NCBI GenBank assembly: GCA_963922205.1
Contig: CAWUHX010000220.1
Location: 62,001 to 126,000 of the forward strand
Length of the DNA: 64,000 nt
Source of the DNA: Romanomermis culicivorax
Lineage: Eukaryota > Nematoda > Enoplea > Mermithida > Mermithidae
Reading direction: 5' to 3'
A model generated the notes under the pieces. That model had not been told where the DNA came from, searched no databases, and saw only the letters and a list, made by a program, of their open reading frames with translations. Made by a program: the position numbers and the translations under genes. Each line of letters begins with the position of its first letter. The first letter of the stretch is position 1. Below are positions 26,801 to 41,800 of the stretch, piece after piece.

Positions 26801-29800
26801 AAGTGTCAATGCACCTCTTGTAGAATTCAAATGAACAATAGTACTTTAGCAAGATTCCCAATTCTATTGTACCACTGGCCATCTGAATTCGTCATCATAT
26901 TTTGATTGAATTCAGGCGACTCCAAGTTCAACCATGGTCACGTAAATTTTTGACCAGAGTTTCGGACACAGACAAAACATTAGAAACTTAAAGACGTCTA
27001 CACTAAACTTTATACTGGAAGTAAATTTACAGGTATACGTTTAATAGGCATTGAAAAAACTGACTTAAGCAAGAATCATGAGTCACACAGAAGTAGAATC
27101 ATGGATTACTATGTGTACTCTCGCAATTATGGTTTACCGTAGACTTTCTTACCCGAGCAACTTAAACTATCGATCGACCTTATAGACCCTGTCCGGTGTA
27201 GACGTTTTTCCGGCGACGGCGACGACGATACGACGTTCAAACTGTTGAGGACGCCGGACGACGAGACGGCGGCTGCGGCATTTTCTAAAATGAGTAGGGC
27301 GCCGGTTTCGGCTGATCCTGTGGACGACGCTTTAGCTGTCCGTGTGGCTAAAGTTTGCGAAAATTCGCTGCAACAAACTGCCGACGAGCCGGCGGCAGTT
27401 AAAGTTAAAGTGGCGGCGGCGGCGGAAGATGACGCGTCGACGAACGAATCGGGCGCGCAACAGAAGGCCAACGGTTCTTGGAAAGTATAAAATCCAACGG
27501 CAGGGAGTGATACCTGCAAATTTGCATACAAACGTGTCATTAAAGGAAAATTACTTATGTAGCATCGACCACAAAGGATTTGGGCAAAATTTGCATAAAA
27601 TTTATTCCTTACAGTCAAAAATTGTATTTGTACAGTAATCGTCAAACTTACGTTGTTATTTTGACTATGATTTCGTGTACCGAAAATTCGCGAATCACGA
27701 AACGATGAGATGAAAGTTTCCTCCAACCTACAGTACTAAAATTGCGGTTTCTAAGAGTGTTGTTAGCCTAGTAAATTCCGCTGATTCAATAGATTTGATT
27801 TTCATAATTTAACTTCATCAAGATAGGTTAAAAATACAAAAATTCTATTGATAAGCTTGAAACAGCAATTGGCAAGAAAATGTGATTCTAACGGTCAGAA
27901 TTTGTAGACCTGACTTTAAAATTCCAAATTTTCAAATTCCGACAGAATCAATTGTCCAAGACTTTACAAAAAGATGTAAAATTATACCAGATGTATTTAA
28001 AATCTGACCGGAGACTATATCCAACTTTTCAAACATGATTCTATTGAAGATCTTGGAGACAACTAATTTGCATAATTCTTACGTCAGACTAGATGATTGA
28101 AATCAACGCTTCACACTGAACCTGACTCGTAAACTCAAAGCAACAAGATTGTTAAATGCTCAAGCTCTTCATCAGTGACAGCTTATTGTGATAGAGCAAA
28201 TATTCTTTATAGTTTTTCCAACTTTATTCAAAATTGATTCTAAAGATTCCTCAAATTTGCATAAATTTTATCATACAAGACGCAAACGCATCTGAAAGCA
28301 GACAGTTTCAACGTCCTTGAACACGATTCTATAACAACTTCGAGGACAATTTCCATGAGAAAGAAATTGTGCAACAGGAATGATATGAATGGGATCACGG
28401 GATCCGCTTTATTATGAGGTGTGAAAAATTCTACTTTGAACAAGTAAAGCTTATGTTAGCTGACATCCATTGAGATCGGGTTTGTGTCCAAAATGAGAAT
28501 GTGAAGAAATAATCAGCTCAATAAGAGAAAGATTGGAACAGGTCCTGAGGTATCTGGGGCTATATTTATGTGCTTGAAAAAAGATTATTTAACTTTATTC
28601 AGTATTTAAGCAAATCCCGAAAAAAAAATCTTTTCCACTACGAAGAATGACTGAGAAAATTAAGTAGTTTCAAATTCTTGGAAATCTTGAAAATCGAATA
28701 AAACGAAAAAAAATTTCAGAATTTATCTTCCATAGACAAAGCCGCGTTTGCCGTTTTATTATGCAAATTTGATTCTCATATTGCGCTAAACTGATTAATA
28801 AATAATTTATGCAATAACAAATTATAAGGTTGCTTCAACATTGTATACGAAAAAATGCCCCACAATAGCCGGAAGTTGAATATACTGACCAATATAAGTA
28901 GTATCGTTCTAAAAGCAAGAATAGAGTTTTGATGGTTACTCTAACATAACCTCTAAAGTCACTGAAAGCAGCTTTTGGTGCTTAAATCAACATACAGACC
29001 GACGAAAAGAAGCCAGAAGATTGAAATGAAGGTACATTTATTAAGAATATAGGTATATGCTTAGTAAATGTGAGTTCATCTTGACTCCAGTAAGCAAAAA
29101 AATAGAAGCTACAAATACCCTAAATGAACGGTTCTTCCGTTTTGCCAACTGTATTGTTTTTCATAGAATCTGATCAAAAATTCTAATGTTCTTTGAAGCA
29201 GAATTTTATAAATGCTCAAAGAAAATCAAGTGCATTTTTAGGATACATGAGATCTTATGAAATTATATTATTCCCTGAGATAAACGAAATCACCACTTTT
29301 AACCACTCGTATGCAAATTTTGCATAGACAAGATCTTTTGTGTGTCTCAGAAGTCCAAAAATTAGAAAGAACTGTCCAAAATATAGGCTTGGGTGTCTCA
29401 AATGTCCCAAAAGAAACATCCGTCCAAAATATGGGGTTCTGAAAAATTTGGACTTTATTCCGAAGTCGAACTCCATAGCGGACTAGAGTGTTAACAAAAA
29501 CTCGGGTCGAGACTATTTCAGTGACAGAACCTATTAAAAATTTTTTTAGGTAAGTGGCAACAGACTGTGTAATATACTCCTTAGGAAAAAATCCTCAAAA
29601 ATCCTCCAATTGCTGACAAACGTTAACGAAAAATAGATCGGTATATTCCTTTTCTGATAGACTTTTATTGATCTTACCACGCTGCCTAAACCGTATTCAA
29701 AAGACTTCGATAGCCAGGAATGTATGTTGTTCAAACGAATTTAAAGTATATGAGTTCAAAAGTCTAACCAAACAAGACAATCTTTCCCATTACCAAATTT

Positions 29801-32800
29801 TACATATCGAGAGCTATTCGATACAAATTTCCGAATTTGAATTATCATGTTTAATATGGCCTAAGTAAGAGACATTCATCTGAAAAATTTATTTTTTTCC
29901 AAAAAGTAGGCATTTTTTGTTTTAATTCCATATCGATTATAGCTGGAAATTAAAACTTCGAGGAACACTCGACCTAAGTGACTCGAATGAGTCGATGAAA
30001 TTGCTCAATTTTAAACGAAAATTAACCTAAAATAGATCATTCGATTCATTTTTCGACGCTTTTTCTACTTATATAACTCATTTGGAACTATATCTCACCA
30101 TTTGATACGTATATCCTTGCAAAAATTTCAACTGTACTGTATGGTCACACCATTCCTCAATTATCCAAAGTGACTTATAAAACTAAAGAAGCGTAACATA
30201 TGCTTTGATAATAAAAGTACAAAAGGCAGACAGGAGCACACAACTGTATGTGTGTTGTTCACGGGACATTAGCATAGTATGTATGTATACAAAAGCCTGA
30301 CCAAACAAAGCAATCTTTAGCATTACACGTGGTACTGTACAAGGTTGGATTCTGATAAAAAGCTATCCGATCAAATTTCCGAACGTTAAGCTTCGAAAAG
30401 CTAAGCTATAAGGCTTCTCGCTGGGCTTATAAAATGTACAAATAAAGCGTCAAATAAAAAACGCAGGCAGAAAGTAGTGTAAGGGAGTGGGGAGAGAGAT
30501 AGAGGAGGAAAATCATTCCCGGGGCTACGCAGGCCATATACGCGGGATTAATGAACAGAAGACATAGACACCAAACCCAACAAAACACGATCCTTGAATA
30601 GTAAAACTCGCGTGCATATACACACAACTGCTGCTCGTTTTGGGAATTGGAGACAGGGAGAGAGAAAAAAAGTGAAGAACAAAAAAAATAAAAGCATTTT
30701 AACATACACACACGGATGTCTATAGCTTTTAATTTAAAAACATTACCTCAGGAACAATTGGAAAACAAGACTTCTATTACTTAATATAGGTTTTTTTGCA
30801 GACGTGGAACGGATGAGCACCTCGAGAGACTAAACTTAGTGTTAGGGGCCCGGTTCTGCAAACTTTCCGTTCGGAAAGGAGGTTCCTTTCGACCAAACAA
30901 ATTCCATGAGTTTTTCTGATTCAGATTTCAATTTTTGGATGGAGGTTTCAAAGATCTATATAACTGTGTGAAGAAAACTGATGTCCGGCTCTCGGTTCAC
31001 GAATTTTTAAGGTATGAAGTGGGTTAAATTCGTCCCTTCCGCGAAGGGGATGTTATGCAACTGTGTCCAGGAGTCCAGGGTCATGTTTCATAAAGATACT
31101 AGGGTCTATTTAATTTGAAATGATAGACACAGCAAAAATCAAAAACGTAGGTTCAGCAATTTTAACTGAAAAGTTTTTACTGCAGAAAAATCTAAACTTA
31201 TGAGAATTGGAATTACCAAAATCTTCTTGCTTATCCACTATCAATTTGGACGGAACTGCATCGATACATGGTTGATACTCGAAAAATTCTGACCGTATGA
31301 CAAGGTTGTTGAAGGAAATTTTCAGTTGTTCAGTTGCCGCTCAATGATGGAAAAATTTTTTCATTGATTACAGTAATAAGCTGACTGGTCTTTACCTATT
31401 TGAATGTAGTGTAGTTGATTTGTAATTCCAGTTAACTTGAGAATAAATTCAAGCTTTAAATTGTAGTAGTCAATTCACCAAGAAGAACACGACAAAGTCA
31501 ATAATTAATTTCAAAAAGAAAATTAACCGCTGCACGGTCCATTTTTCCTGAGATGCTTATGAATTATAAAACTGGAAAGCGAATACAATGTCATACTTTA
31601 GGATTTTCTGCTGAGCTATTACATCACATCAGTATGTAAATTTGTGACCATACTCAACCAATATTTAACAATTTTTTAGTGAAAATTTTACTGTAAAAGT
31701 TATTTTAATGATTTTAACGATAGCACTGATTTTTGTTATTTTTCAACTTGGGAGAAATTTAGAGAAAACAGAGAACTTTGATCCAGTCACTTATGTCTCG
31801 ACGAAATTTATATAGTTTCTGTTTCTCTGTTTCTGTTTCACGAATGCTGCTTTGTCCCGAAGAATTCACAGAAGATGATCAATAGTGGAATGATTGGTGA
31901 ATATGTTGAATATTTACCAAATTGTGTTTTATTTGGACCATAGCTTCCATTGGTAGGTTTTGAGGCTCAAAAAAACAAAATTGATGAGTTGAACAATATG
32001 TCATAGCGTAAAAATCTAGTCATGACACATTGATAAGCGTAAAAATTGGGAAAAAGAAGAGTGAACCCGCGGAATTCTGACCTGTTCGTGTTTTCGAAGA
32101 TGATCGTTCACGCCCAAAAAGCTACAAAGGCAAAAAGCAAAAAGCCTGGCAACATTTCCTTTTACTATAATTTTAATTTTTTTTTGATAAATTTTCACAT
32201 CCTCGATTCTTTCATATAAGGAATTTCTGATCCTAAATCACTACTGGCGAACAAATATTCGAGATAGCTGAATCGACTCAGTGACTGAAATGGCGCTGTG
32301 TTTGAATCAACATACAATCAACTTAATTATAGTCTGTTTTTCTTGAAATGTTTCTAAATTATGAGAGTGGAAAGCAAGTACTATTTTAGATTTTTATAAT
32401 TTTCTGTTAAACTATTCGTCACGTGAGACGGAAAAGTTGCGAGCTTATCCAATCAACCTTTAACAATTTTTTGAATGAAAAATCCTGCTCTGAAAGCTTT
32501 GTGTTCACGATTTTGACGACATAATTGATTTTAGTTCTTTTTTCAATTTAGAAGCATTTTACAAAAAGACACTATAGTAGATGGATATTTTTGTATATCC
32601 GTATATTTTGAAATAGTAGATGCAGCAAGGATGTTACAAAACTTCTATTTAAAATAGTAGAACATATATCGACAGTATTGATAAATATTTTTTTCGTTAA
32701 TTAGAGTTTCTAATTACGATCTTTTCTAATGCTCTGAGATTGCATCGTAGGCTTATGAAACGTGGTCCATGAGCGAAGTCGGCTAGTACAAGCGTTTTCG

Positions 32801-35800
32801 CTTGCATAGAACTGTAACTGCATGAATTCAGCGGTGTTTGTTTTGCACAAGAAACTCGCTAGTAGTTAATGCACTCAGGCGCCAATTCCCAATATTCACG
32901 TTTCACTCTGCATTCGATAGCATACAGCCATGCTAGTAATGTTACACCAATCTTTTTTGTCTATAACTCATTTCCATGCTGAAATTGCATAAATGTGATT
33001 TACAGTAGTAAATTCGCCTATATCCGGCCTCAGCAACGGGGAAAGCTAAAGATACTGGGAGATGCATTAAACAGATGATGGTGAATAATACAATGATGAC
33101 CATGAGAAGGAGCGTTCACCCCATGAAATTTGCTGTTCTGAACTCTGATGAAATTCAAGAGTTCGCAAATGGAAAATAGTGAGAGCTCAGATTGGCTTGC
33201 TGTGAATCATTACATCACCGAACTTTATCTCATGTGACTTCCCACTTGTCTATATCTGTCAAAATTTCTGTGGTCATGTATAAGTAAACTTTTTACCGTT
33301 TAGTACATTTATGCAAATTTTAGTGTAAAGGGGGCCGATAGATAAAAAACGTTAATGTAATGTTACTCAAGTGGCTCTGGGCTATCGACCGCACTATAGC
33401 ACGTATGATTTCAGAATTAACATTTGCAGACCTCGTCAGATTATAGTCTGTTTATTCCGACTCGGCCAAGCTTCTATGTAAAACTGCAGACGCATATTGA
33501 CAGTGTATGAGAAAACTTGTGCTTTGATAAGAATCACGTGATAAAAAAATAAAGTTGACTTTCTTAAGGCCCTGTCATACTTCGCCGCGCGGCGCCGCGC
33601 GGTGCCGGTTGTCCTATTCATACTAACAGGCGGCGCCGCACGGCGCCGCTTCTTTACTTTTGGATTTCGCTCTTCTCAAAAAATGTGTATTGGTTCAGTT
33701 GAAACCTGATGGGGCGCCGCGCGGCGCCGCAAAAATTACAAAAACCTATTCATACTTCAGAGGCGGTACCGCGCGGCGCCGCCCGGCGCCGCTTTTTAGT
33801 GTGAATAGAACAATCGGCGCCACGCGGTGCCGCGCGGTTCCGCGCGGTGATGTATGACAGGGCCTTTAGAACTTAGGTGTGCCTCAAGACATAACTTTTC
33901 TGTTGTCGAGCAATTTTGTAGAACATAGCAATGTCTTTCACTGTTTATGCTAGCTTTATGCTTTCGATTAAGACAATTATCATTATTTTCTCGATTTGCA
34001 TTGCAATTCTGTATTTTATGTCAATGTCATTGATGATCAGTTTGAGATAAAAATCCAATTGCGGGAGGTGAAGCGGCCGAGTGGGTTCACAAACGTTCAG
34101 TCCAAAGTAATGTACGGTCCAGAAGAAAATGGCGAAAATATAAAATAGTACTTGCTTCCAGTTTTATTATTGAGGAAAATGATGAAAGAAAAACATTTTA
34201 ACCTGACTAGAATAATCTAATAGTATGTAAATGAAGCCTAGGCAAAAAAATAACTTTGAATCTCTTAGGAATCATACAATTTTTGTCGTGATAAATAAAA
34301 AGTATACTAAAAGGCTCGCTCCATTTCGATTTTTACCATTTGAATTTACTGTAAATGATATAGCTGCACACTTTTAACGGATTCATTATGTTTGAATTAT
34401 GGAAAATCACATCTTTCGAAAGGGTTTTTTCGCAAAAGTTGAGAGCGCAATAATCTATTATTGGAGCACAACAGATGGCTTGCTGAAGTTTGCTTACTGT
34501 AGATCAAGAAAATTATATAGTTATGCTAATTTCATTACCGATCTAGACTTGAGTGCATCCAAAATTTTGTAACGACCGATGATTTTGTAAAATGTGTCAG
34601 TTTTTCTTTAGATCATAAAAGCAATCGTACAGAACGCATAAAAGTTCATCGTAACTGATTTTATGAATATGATAGATTGTGGAATTTCTCGATCACCGAA
34701 TAACTAGAAGTAATTTTATAAAAAAGTCTTTTTGATATAAAAAGATGATAAGGGAGTCAAAAGTCTGAGGATTGACCCTCTGACAAGCTTAGAGTAAGTT
34801 TTTGATATGTTCCCGCTATGAAAACATTTTTGAACTCAGAGACTCATTAGTTTAAAGAACTGCTTCGACAATCAAGTCATTCTCACTGATTGTGTGCCAC
34901 TAGGTCGACTGCTCAGTGAGTCGACCATGCCAGTAGGCCGGTCATCCCAAAAAGTCGACCATCCCAGCATGCTGACCGTATCAGCTAGTCGATCACCGCA
35001 GTAGGTCGATTGTTCCAGAAGGTCGACTGCACTGCAATTTAAAATATCTTTTTCACATAAGCCTGAGACTAAGCCTAAGCATAATCCTTAACCTAAACCT
35101 ATGCCTGAGCCTTAGCCCAAATCTGAGCCTGAGCCTAAGCCTCGGTCCAGAGAGAAATCTGATCTAACAAATTTGGATCGTTAATCTGTCGTGGAATTTG
35201 GGCTAGTCCGGTTCTACTCGATTTTGTATCAAACTCGACTCCATGGGACAGTCTACTTACCGGGACGGTCGACTGACTGGAAAATTGTATGTCTAAAAAG
35301 TAATGCTTATATCATTGGTCGACATACTGGTCGATCTACAGGGATGATAGCTTCTCACTAAGTCTGTAAAAAATACAATTCTAGCGTATCAACGTATGCA
35401 CCTCAACCTTCTCGCAATGAACTTTCTAACTAATTATTCGAAACTGAAACAACAAATTTAAAAAAAATGTAGATACACACTGGCACCTAAAATCCGTTGA
35501 TAATTCAGATACTACTAAATTTCAATTCGTCTTTCATTTTAGGGATGGAGCAAGGAAACTAGAATCTAAAAGAACATAATTTCATACGACATTTTCGACC
35601 TAGCTAACAAAGAACAACCCTAATTAATAAGCGAGAAATAAATGTTAGGCATTAAAATTTGAGTGACATAGATTAAAAGTCTTGTTGCGAAAAAACTTTT
35701 TTATTAAGAAAGGTGAGAAAATAACGGAATAAAAGAATAACGTCCAAAATGATCAGCGTAGAGAAATAATGCTACCGTAATTCAACATACTATGTAGTTT

Positions 35801-38800
35801 TGGATATATCGCATCTATGTCTAGATCAGGTTCCAATCAGAACAGCGTTCTGTAGTTTGTTTTTATAAAATCTCTGTACATTAAAAAATGACAAAGCAAG
35901 TGCTGTTTTAGAACTTTTTCTTCCACAAAAGTTTTGTGGAATTCTCCCAAAAACTTCAAGCCCCGTATGACGTGTTGGGTAGCAGAAAACCAAAAAATCA
36001 AATAGTGCTTCGTTTCCGCAGTTTTAAAAGCATTCAAAAAAGACAGAATATAGTTACAAAGAGTTATTTTGCAACACATTGGTACTTTTAATGCACAAGT
36101 CAACGTTCGCAGCATCAGAAAACTTTGGAACCTAGAAGAATAATTTATGCAAAAAATTGATTGTACTCGTTAATAATCTTGAACTAGCTCTGAATATAAG
36201 TAGTCCACAGAAAATTATTACTGACCACAAAATATGTGAAAATGACAAGCGAGGAGTGAACTATTTTTTTTAAATCAATTGTATTACTGATCCACTAAAA
36301 CACACGGTGACCACCACAAAAAAATAGCTACAAAAATCTAGAGCACTAGAAAATGCTTTTTCAATTTTTTATAGAAAAGCATCAACAGTGATTTTTTCGA
36401 AAAAGTCAATCGTCAGCATATGGCAGTTTCAACGACATTCAAAACAATGGAATTCTGGTGAATATTCACTTATCATAAATCCTTGTGCTTTATTTTTAAC
36501 CTAAAATCCGATCTACTACTCCTAATATATCATAACTCAAAAAGAAAAGGACCAAATGATTCAAAAAGTGCCCGAGATAATAACTAAACCAAATTAATAC
36601 AATCTCGAAAAACTAGAAAATAAATAAAATTTATCAAAAAAGCTAATAAAAAGCGCTGTTTTGCGCTCTCTCAAAAATTCATAAATTTTCATCAATTTTT
36701 TCGAGCTTGCAAAAAAGAGTGCACAAGGAAAAAACGGAGGAAGAAATTGTTGGAAATTTTAACTGCACACCTAGCGCGCAAAAAACGGCTCATTTTTCCA
36801 CACCTAGCGTCAAAAATGAGCAATGACAGAAGATGGAAAATGAGAGCTCGAGCGCGAAAAAATTAAGCCAAGCAGCGGTAGAATGCCGTAAATTCCATTT
36901 ATGTGCATTTTTTATGCAAATGAAGCAAGCAAGCAAGTTTTACTCTCCCTATATCTGCTACGTTTTTTTCAATTCGACATCAATTTATCCAATTAAGATG
37001 GAGAGAGTTTCATATAGAAGTACAGAAAAGAGGCTTCAAAGCTGATACGAAAGGTATAAATCTTGATCTGCAAGAACAAACGAGATTTTTTCGCCAAATC
37101 CCTCAAGTGTGAAAAAAACTGATAGATAAAAAAGTTGTAAGCGGGCATTGAAGAGGATATATGCAAATTTAAGGAAAGAGGGTATATAAAAATTTGAGTG
37201 AAATTATTGGAACCAATGAGTGAGAACTATGATAGTAAGTAAATAATGAAATCAAATTCAATTTCTTATTGATCTATAGGTTTTAATGTGCCCTTTCCAG
37301 TAATAAAGTTTTGATTCTTCTGAGTTAATTATTGATGAAGTTATGGAAAGTGAACCATTCAAAATCACATTATGAGTCAAAATTGTCAGAGTTTAACTAC
37401 CCTTAAGCAAGATGTAACTTTAATTCATTAACTTTGAAATTATAGTCGGAAAGACAATCAAAAAATGAGGTTAAATCTGACAAGCACTTTCCACATGAGT
37501 TGAAAACTCTATAATGTATCAAAAACTTTAAATTCATTCATATCGAAGAAAATTGAAAATCTGAGGAACAACGTAACTTCAATTCAATTTTGATTTGCAT
37601 AGAACTGTATCGACGCGTAAATGACTCGAAAAAATCTGACGATTTGACTTGGTCATCCAAGTATACTTCATTCGTGTTCAAATGGAGACTCAGAATAGGA
37701 GATGACCATGCATCGAAAGCCCATATTTTCTTTTTTCAAGTTGTAGTACCACGGTCAATCGGACAAAAAATGTGGCCACCTAAATTTTTATCATTGATTA
37801 CAGTAACAAGCTTATTCATTTTTCCGTGCTTAACTTGCTTTCATCGGTTCGCTGGAGATATTCTATCAAAATGAATAGATCATACATGGTCATAGTATTA
37901 TGACTATTCAGTTATATAATACCAATAAGATTTTAAAATCTGGAATGCGTTAGAATCCAGCCTCTGAATCTAACTTTTTTGTATATAGTGCCATTTCAGA
38001 CTCCAATTCAGTCTCCAGCATCTAAGTCGATTTGTTATGTAATTTAGTGAACGGCGTTAATCGCCATTGAAGTGATGCGGACGAAACTGAGTAGAATTGG
38101 AGTTAATTCTATTGTTCATTTTAAGAAAAAATTTTATTGTAAAAAACATTTTTCTGCAAGTTAACTTTCCGAAAATTAGCATCATCTGAGCACTTCTTCC
38201 CTTTTTTGGCTCCTAACCAAACATATGTGAATATTGAGGTCACAAGATGACCATTTGAAGCTATATTTAGACCATTTTCAGATTTATTAATTTTTGTGGT
38301 CTGCAGCCATCCATGATATTTATTCCATAATATTATTAACAGAATGCCGATTCTTCCAGTTTTATCTTATATTGAAAAACTATAGCTACTAAATCAATAC
38401 TTAATACGAAATTTTGATGACGGAATTATCGGCACATTGACGAAAAACTTTTTGATTTTTTTAATCTGCACTGTAGCTAGTCGCCTGAACCACTAGCCTG
38501 TGATTTTTGGTCTGCTTTATTCTAAGACATCATTTTTGGTATTATACACTCAAGTACTATGGAAAACAATGAAAAAAATTCAACGTACTTGACCTAACCA
38601 TGTTTCCGAATTTCGAACCAGGCCCACTATTGATGATCACATCTAGCCCGATATTAGGCAATGGTAGACCTATGGCATCGTCCAGTGGCATACAACAGCA
38701 TGGGTGGTTCGAGGGTTTGACCCCACGCACAAAGTATTTGACCTTATCCAGATGGGCTTTTTGACTCCACCCAAATAATACATTTTCAAGGTGAGCAGAA

Positions 38801-41800
38801 ATTTTTCCTTCCGAAATGCAATAAATAGGGTACCACCCGATAGATATCGTTGAGATTTATCTTTGAACATTATTTTTAAATAATGGTGTAACTACATTTT
38901 TGATGGTTGTATTGGCAAGTTTTGCCAGCCCTGGAATCTCTTCAGCAGGCATGCCAGACTGGGTTTCTGAAGATTTCTTAGTGTCATCGAAAAATTGCGG
39001 TCAAAAGTTATAGTTTAAGTCAGTAGCATGTCCAATAAAGACTTCTTGTGCATGCACACACTCACATGGGTTTATTCGTTGATAAAACTCACAATAGAGA
39101 ACCCTTTGCATTGACTAATAACTAACTTATACTAACACTTTTTCTCACAACCAAAATTGAACAGTAGTAGCAAATTCAATCAAATCCTTTTTTTGCAGCT
39201 TCGAGCGTCAAGTCGACCCTTGAGGTTCCATTTTTTATGTATATAATTCAATTTAGTTTTCTTGCTATGCTCTAGCCAAATTGTCACTAAAGTTAACTTG
39301 ATAGCCTCGGGAGTTCCAATAGAATTATGTTACCTTCTTTAACAGAATAGAGATGTAGTGAATCTTTGAAATAGAAGAACACTTTTATATCACGGAATAG
39401 AAACTTTGTAGAAGACTAGACAATGCAAAGCTCTGAATCTTGATCTGGAAACATCTTCCAATACAAGAAATGCTAACTGTAGTATGTTTTTTATAAAATG
39501 CGCCCAAATTGAAAAATAAAAAAAAAAATCAGTCAGGTGGTCAAAATCTTTTATACAAACCTCTTGCAGCGATATTTTTCACCCAAAAAATTTTTAAAAA
39601 AGTTATTTGACTATACTCAAAAATTTTCAGCCTGATGTGGCATCTGGTTCAAAGAGAAGAATTTCAAAAAAAAACAAATTATAATAATGACAAAAACAAG
39701 TTTCTGATAATAAGGATGCTGTTAATTGGCACACTGCATCAGCTGCATGTGAATTTCATAGAAGAATACTCGGAGAAGTTTATCTGAAAAAACTCATTAA
39801 AAATTATGCAAAAATAATTGCTAACTTCCAGACATCATAAATTACAGCATAGGAATTGCTATATGCTGTCGAAACCGCAGTTCGCCAATCGTTTCGATAT
39901 CGTTATGAACTTATCATTTTTATCCGTGTAATAGAAGCTCAAGTTTAGCTGCTGCACGAAAAAGTAAGAAGAAAATTCGCACGTCAAGGCAACCTAAACG
40001 GGAAGTTTGCTGACTTTATGCTCTTTTTGTGCGTATATGTACGTTCTTACTTTTTACTATTGTAGGAAAAAGATGGAGAAGGTTTTCTACGTTCAATCAA
40101 CTATAAAATTGTATCATTCTGAGGCAATTTATTCAAATTCCGCAGAGATACTGCACAAGTTTTGGGACTAAATTAACAAGAACCGCGGTCTGATTCGACG
40201 CTTCAAATATTGATAGGACGTTGAAATTCCAATTGATTCTACCTTATTTAGTAAGCACAATACACATAAAGTCGCAAATATCAAACAAAAATAATAGTTT
40301 TTTTAGAGCCTGACTTCAAAAATTGAATGGGCATAAATTTGATTCTCAAATTTCTGCCAAAAGTTTCAGCCAAATGACGAAAAATTTTGTAGATGAAATA
40401 CGAAAGAATGCTATCACATTTCAACAGAATGAAAATCAAATCCCATTCGTACCCTGAATTCGAAATAAACTCGTGTGGCCACGGTTTCATAAATATCAAA
40501 ATGATAAAAAACACAAAATTCAAAATAAAAAAGTACTGAACTTTGAATAATGAAAGAAAGTAGAGAATTGTGAAGCTTGTTGATTACTGTAATACAGTAT
40601 TTGTTGACCCGGACAAAAACATAAAATATGTAAGAAATTTAATTTCTAGACATCGGGGATACATAAATGGACCGTTCGGGAACGACTATAAAAGTTCATA
40701 AATTGTTGCAACTATGGTTACTGTAGTGAACAACATTCAAAAATTTGAGTTATGGAGATTTATCGATCTGAGCTTGTATTATGCAAATTAGGGTACAGGT
40801 CAATAGAGCGACAGTAGAAACGAATAAAATTTGAAGTTTCAGTGTCGAAGATTCATCTAAATTCGAATAAAAACCATATTCAAAATCGCAATTTTCACGA
40901 TTTGTAGTAAAATTTTCGGCATTGAGAATGGTGTTTTCTCACAACAAAGATGAAGATCAATCGATCCAATACAGCTTAGAATAAAGAGATTTTCTACTTC
41001 TGGACAAAATCAGCTTAAAACATGCAATAATTCTTATAATCTTCAAGTTTAGAAAACCGCTAAAACCTAAAACGTTAAGCTTCAACTTTTGCATAAGTTC
41101 ATCAAGTTCGCCTCTGAACTTTTCTCCAGCATGAATATTTAATGAGATCTCACGTTCCAGATGGCTCTAGCTGCTCAAATATGCCGTAAAATCTCACGCC
41201 GCAGTTGAAAATCTTCCACACTCTAATTACTGTTCATTTTCGTTGTAGAAAAAATTTCCATAGAAAAGATTGTGGAAGCAAAGAAGAGCCTTGTAAGATA
41301 AAGAAAACTTTAGAGAGAAGATTTTTACATTCTTTAATGAGCTGCTTCAAGGGTGAAGAACAAACGAACGATTCTTCAGAATCGGTAAACAATGACAGGA
41401 ACGTGCGTTGTCGATAGAGAAAAAAGTTTGGATCAAAATGGAGCCATTCAATTCCTCTCACTGACGATTCTTTGCAAAATGCCCACACAATCAGCTCTAC
41501 TTGAAAAAAATGATTCTTCTCCAAGCGGAGTTGAGAGAAATATTTTTATGGGTAATTGAGCAATATACTCGAGCGTCTACGTAAGATTAGAGAAACGATG
41601 GTTTCTTATGGATTGAGCATACAAATTCGATTCACAGAAACCGACGTCATACTGTAATTCGAGGTAAGAATTAAGTGAGAAAAATAAACGACGGCGAAAA
41701 TCCAATTTAGAGCGTAGAAAATTGAAGGTGCCCGAGTACACGTGTATTTAACTTTGCTAAATTAGCGAAAATTGAGGTACGTTTAAGAAAAAACGAAATT

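Larger units (their letters stand above)
19066..27152 (-). other. innexin intron between exons B and C (8.1 kb)
   Basis: GTAAGA donor at 27152, CTTGCAG acceptor at 19066. It contains R1 (19700-19910) and R2 (22400-22745) copies, a Harbinger-like element (21077-21934), a diverged 225-bp tandem duplication (24570-24950) and otherwise featureless AT-rich DNA. No further exon recognised. Confidence 0.7.

Noticed and set aside
27476..27476. Exon B starting at 27476 after ACTTTCCAAG
   Set aside because: The phase does not fit exon A's donor; used only as an alternative because TTTGCAG at 27514 gives a consistent frame.
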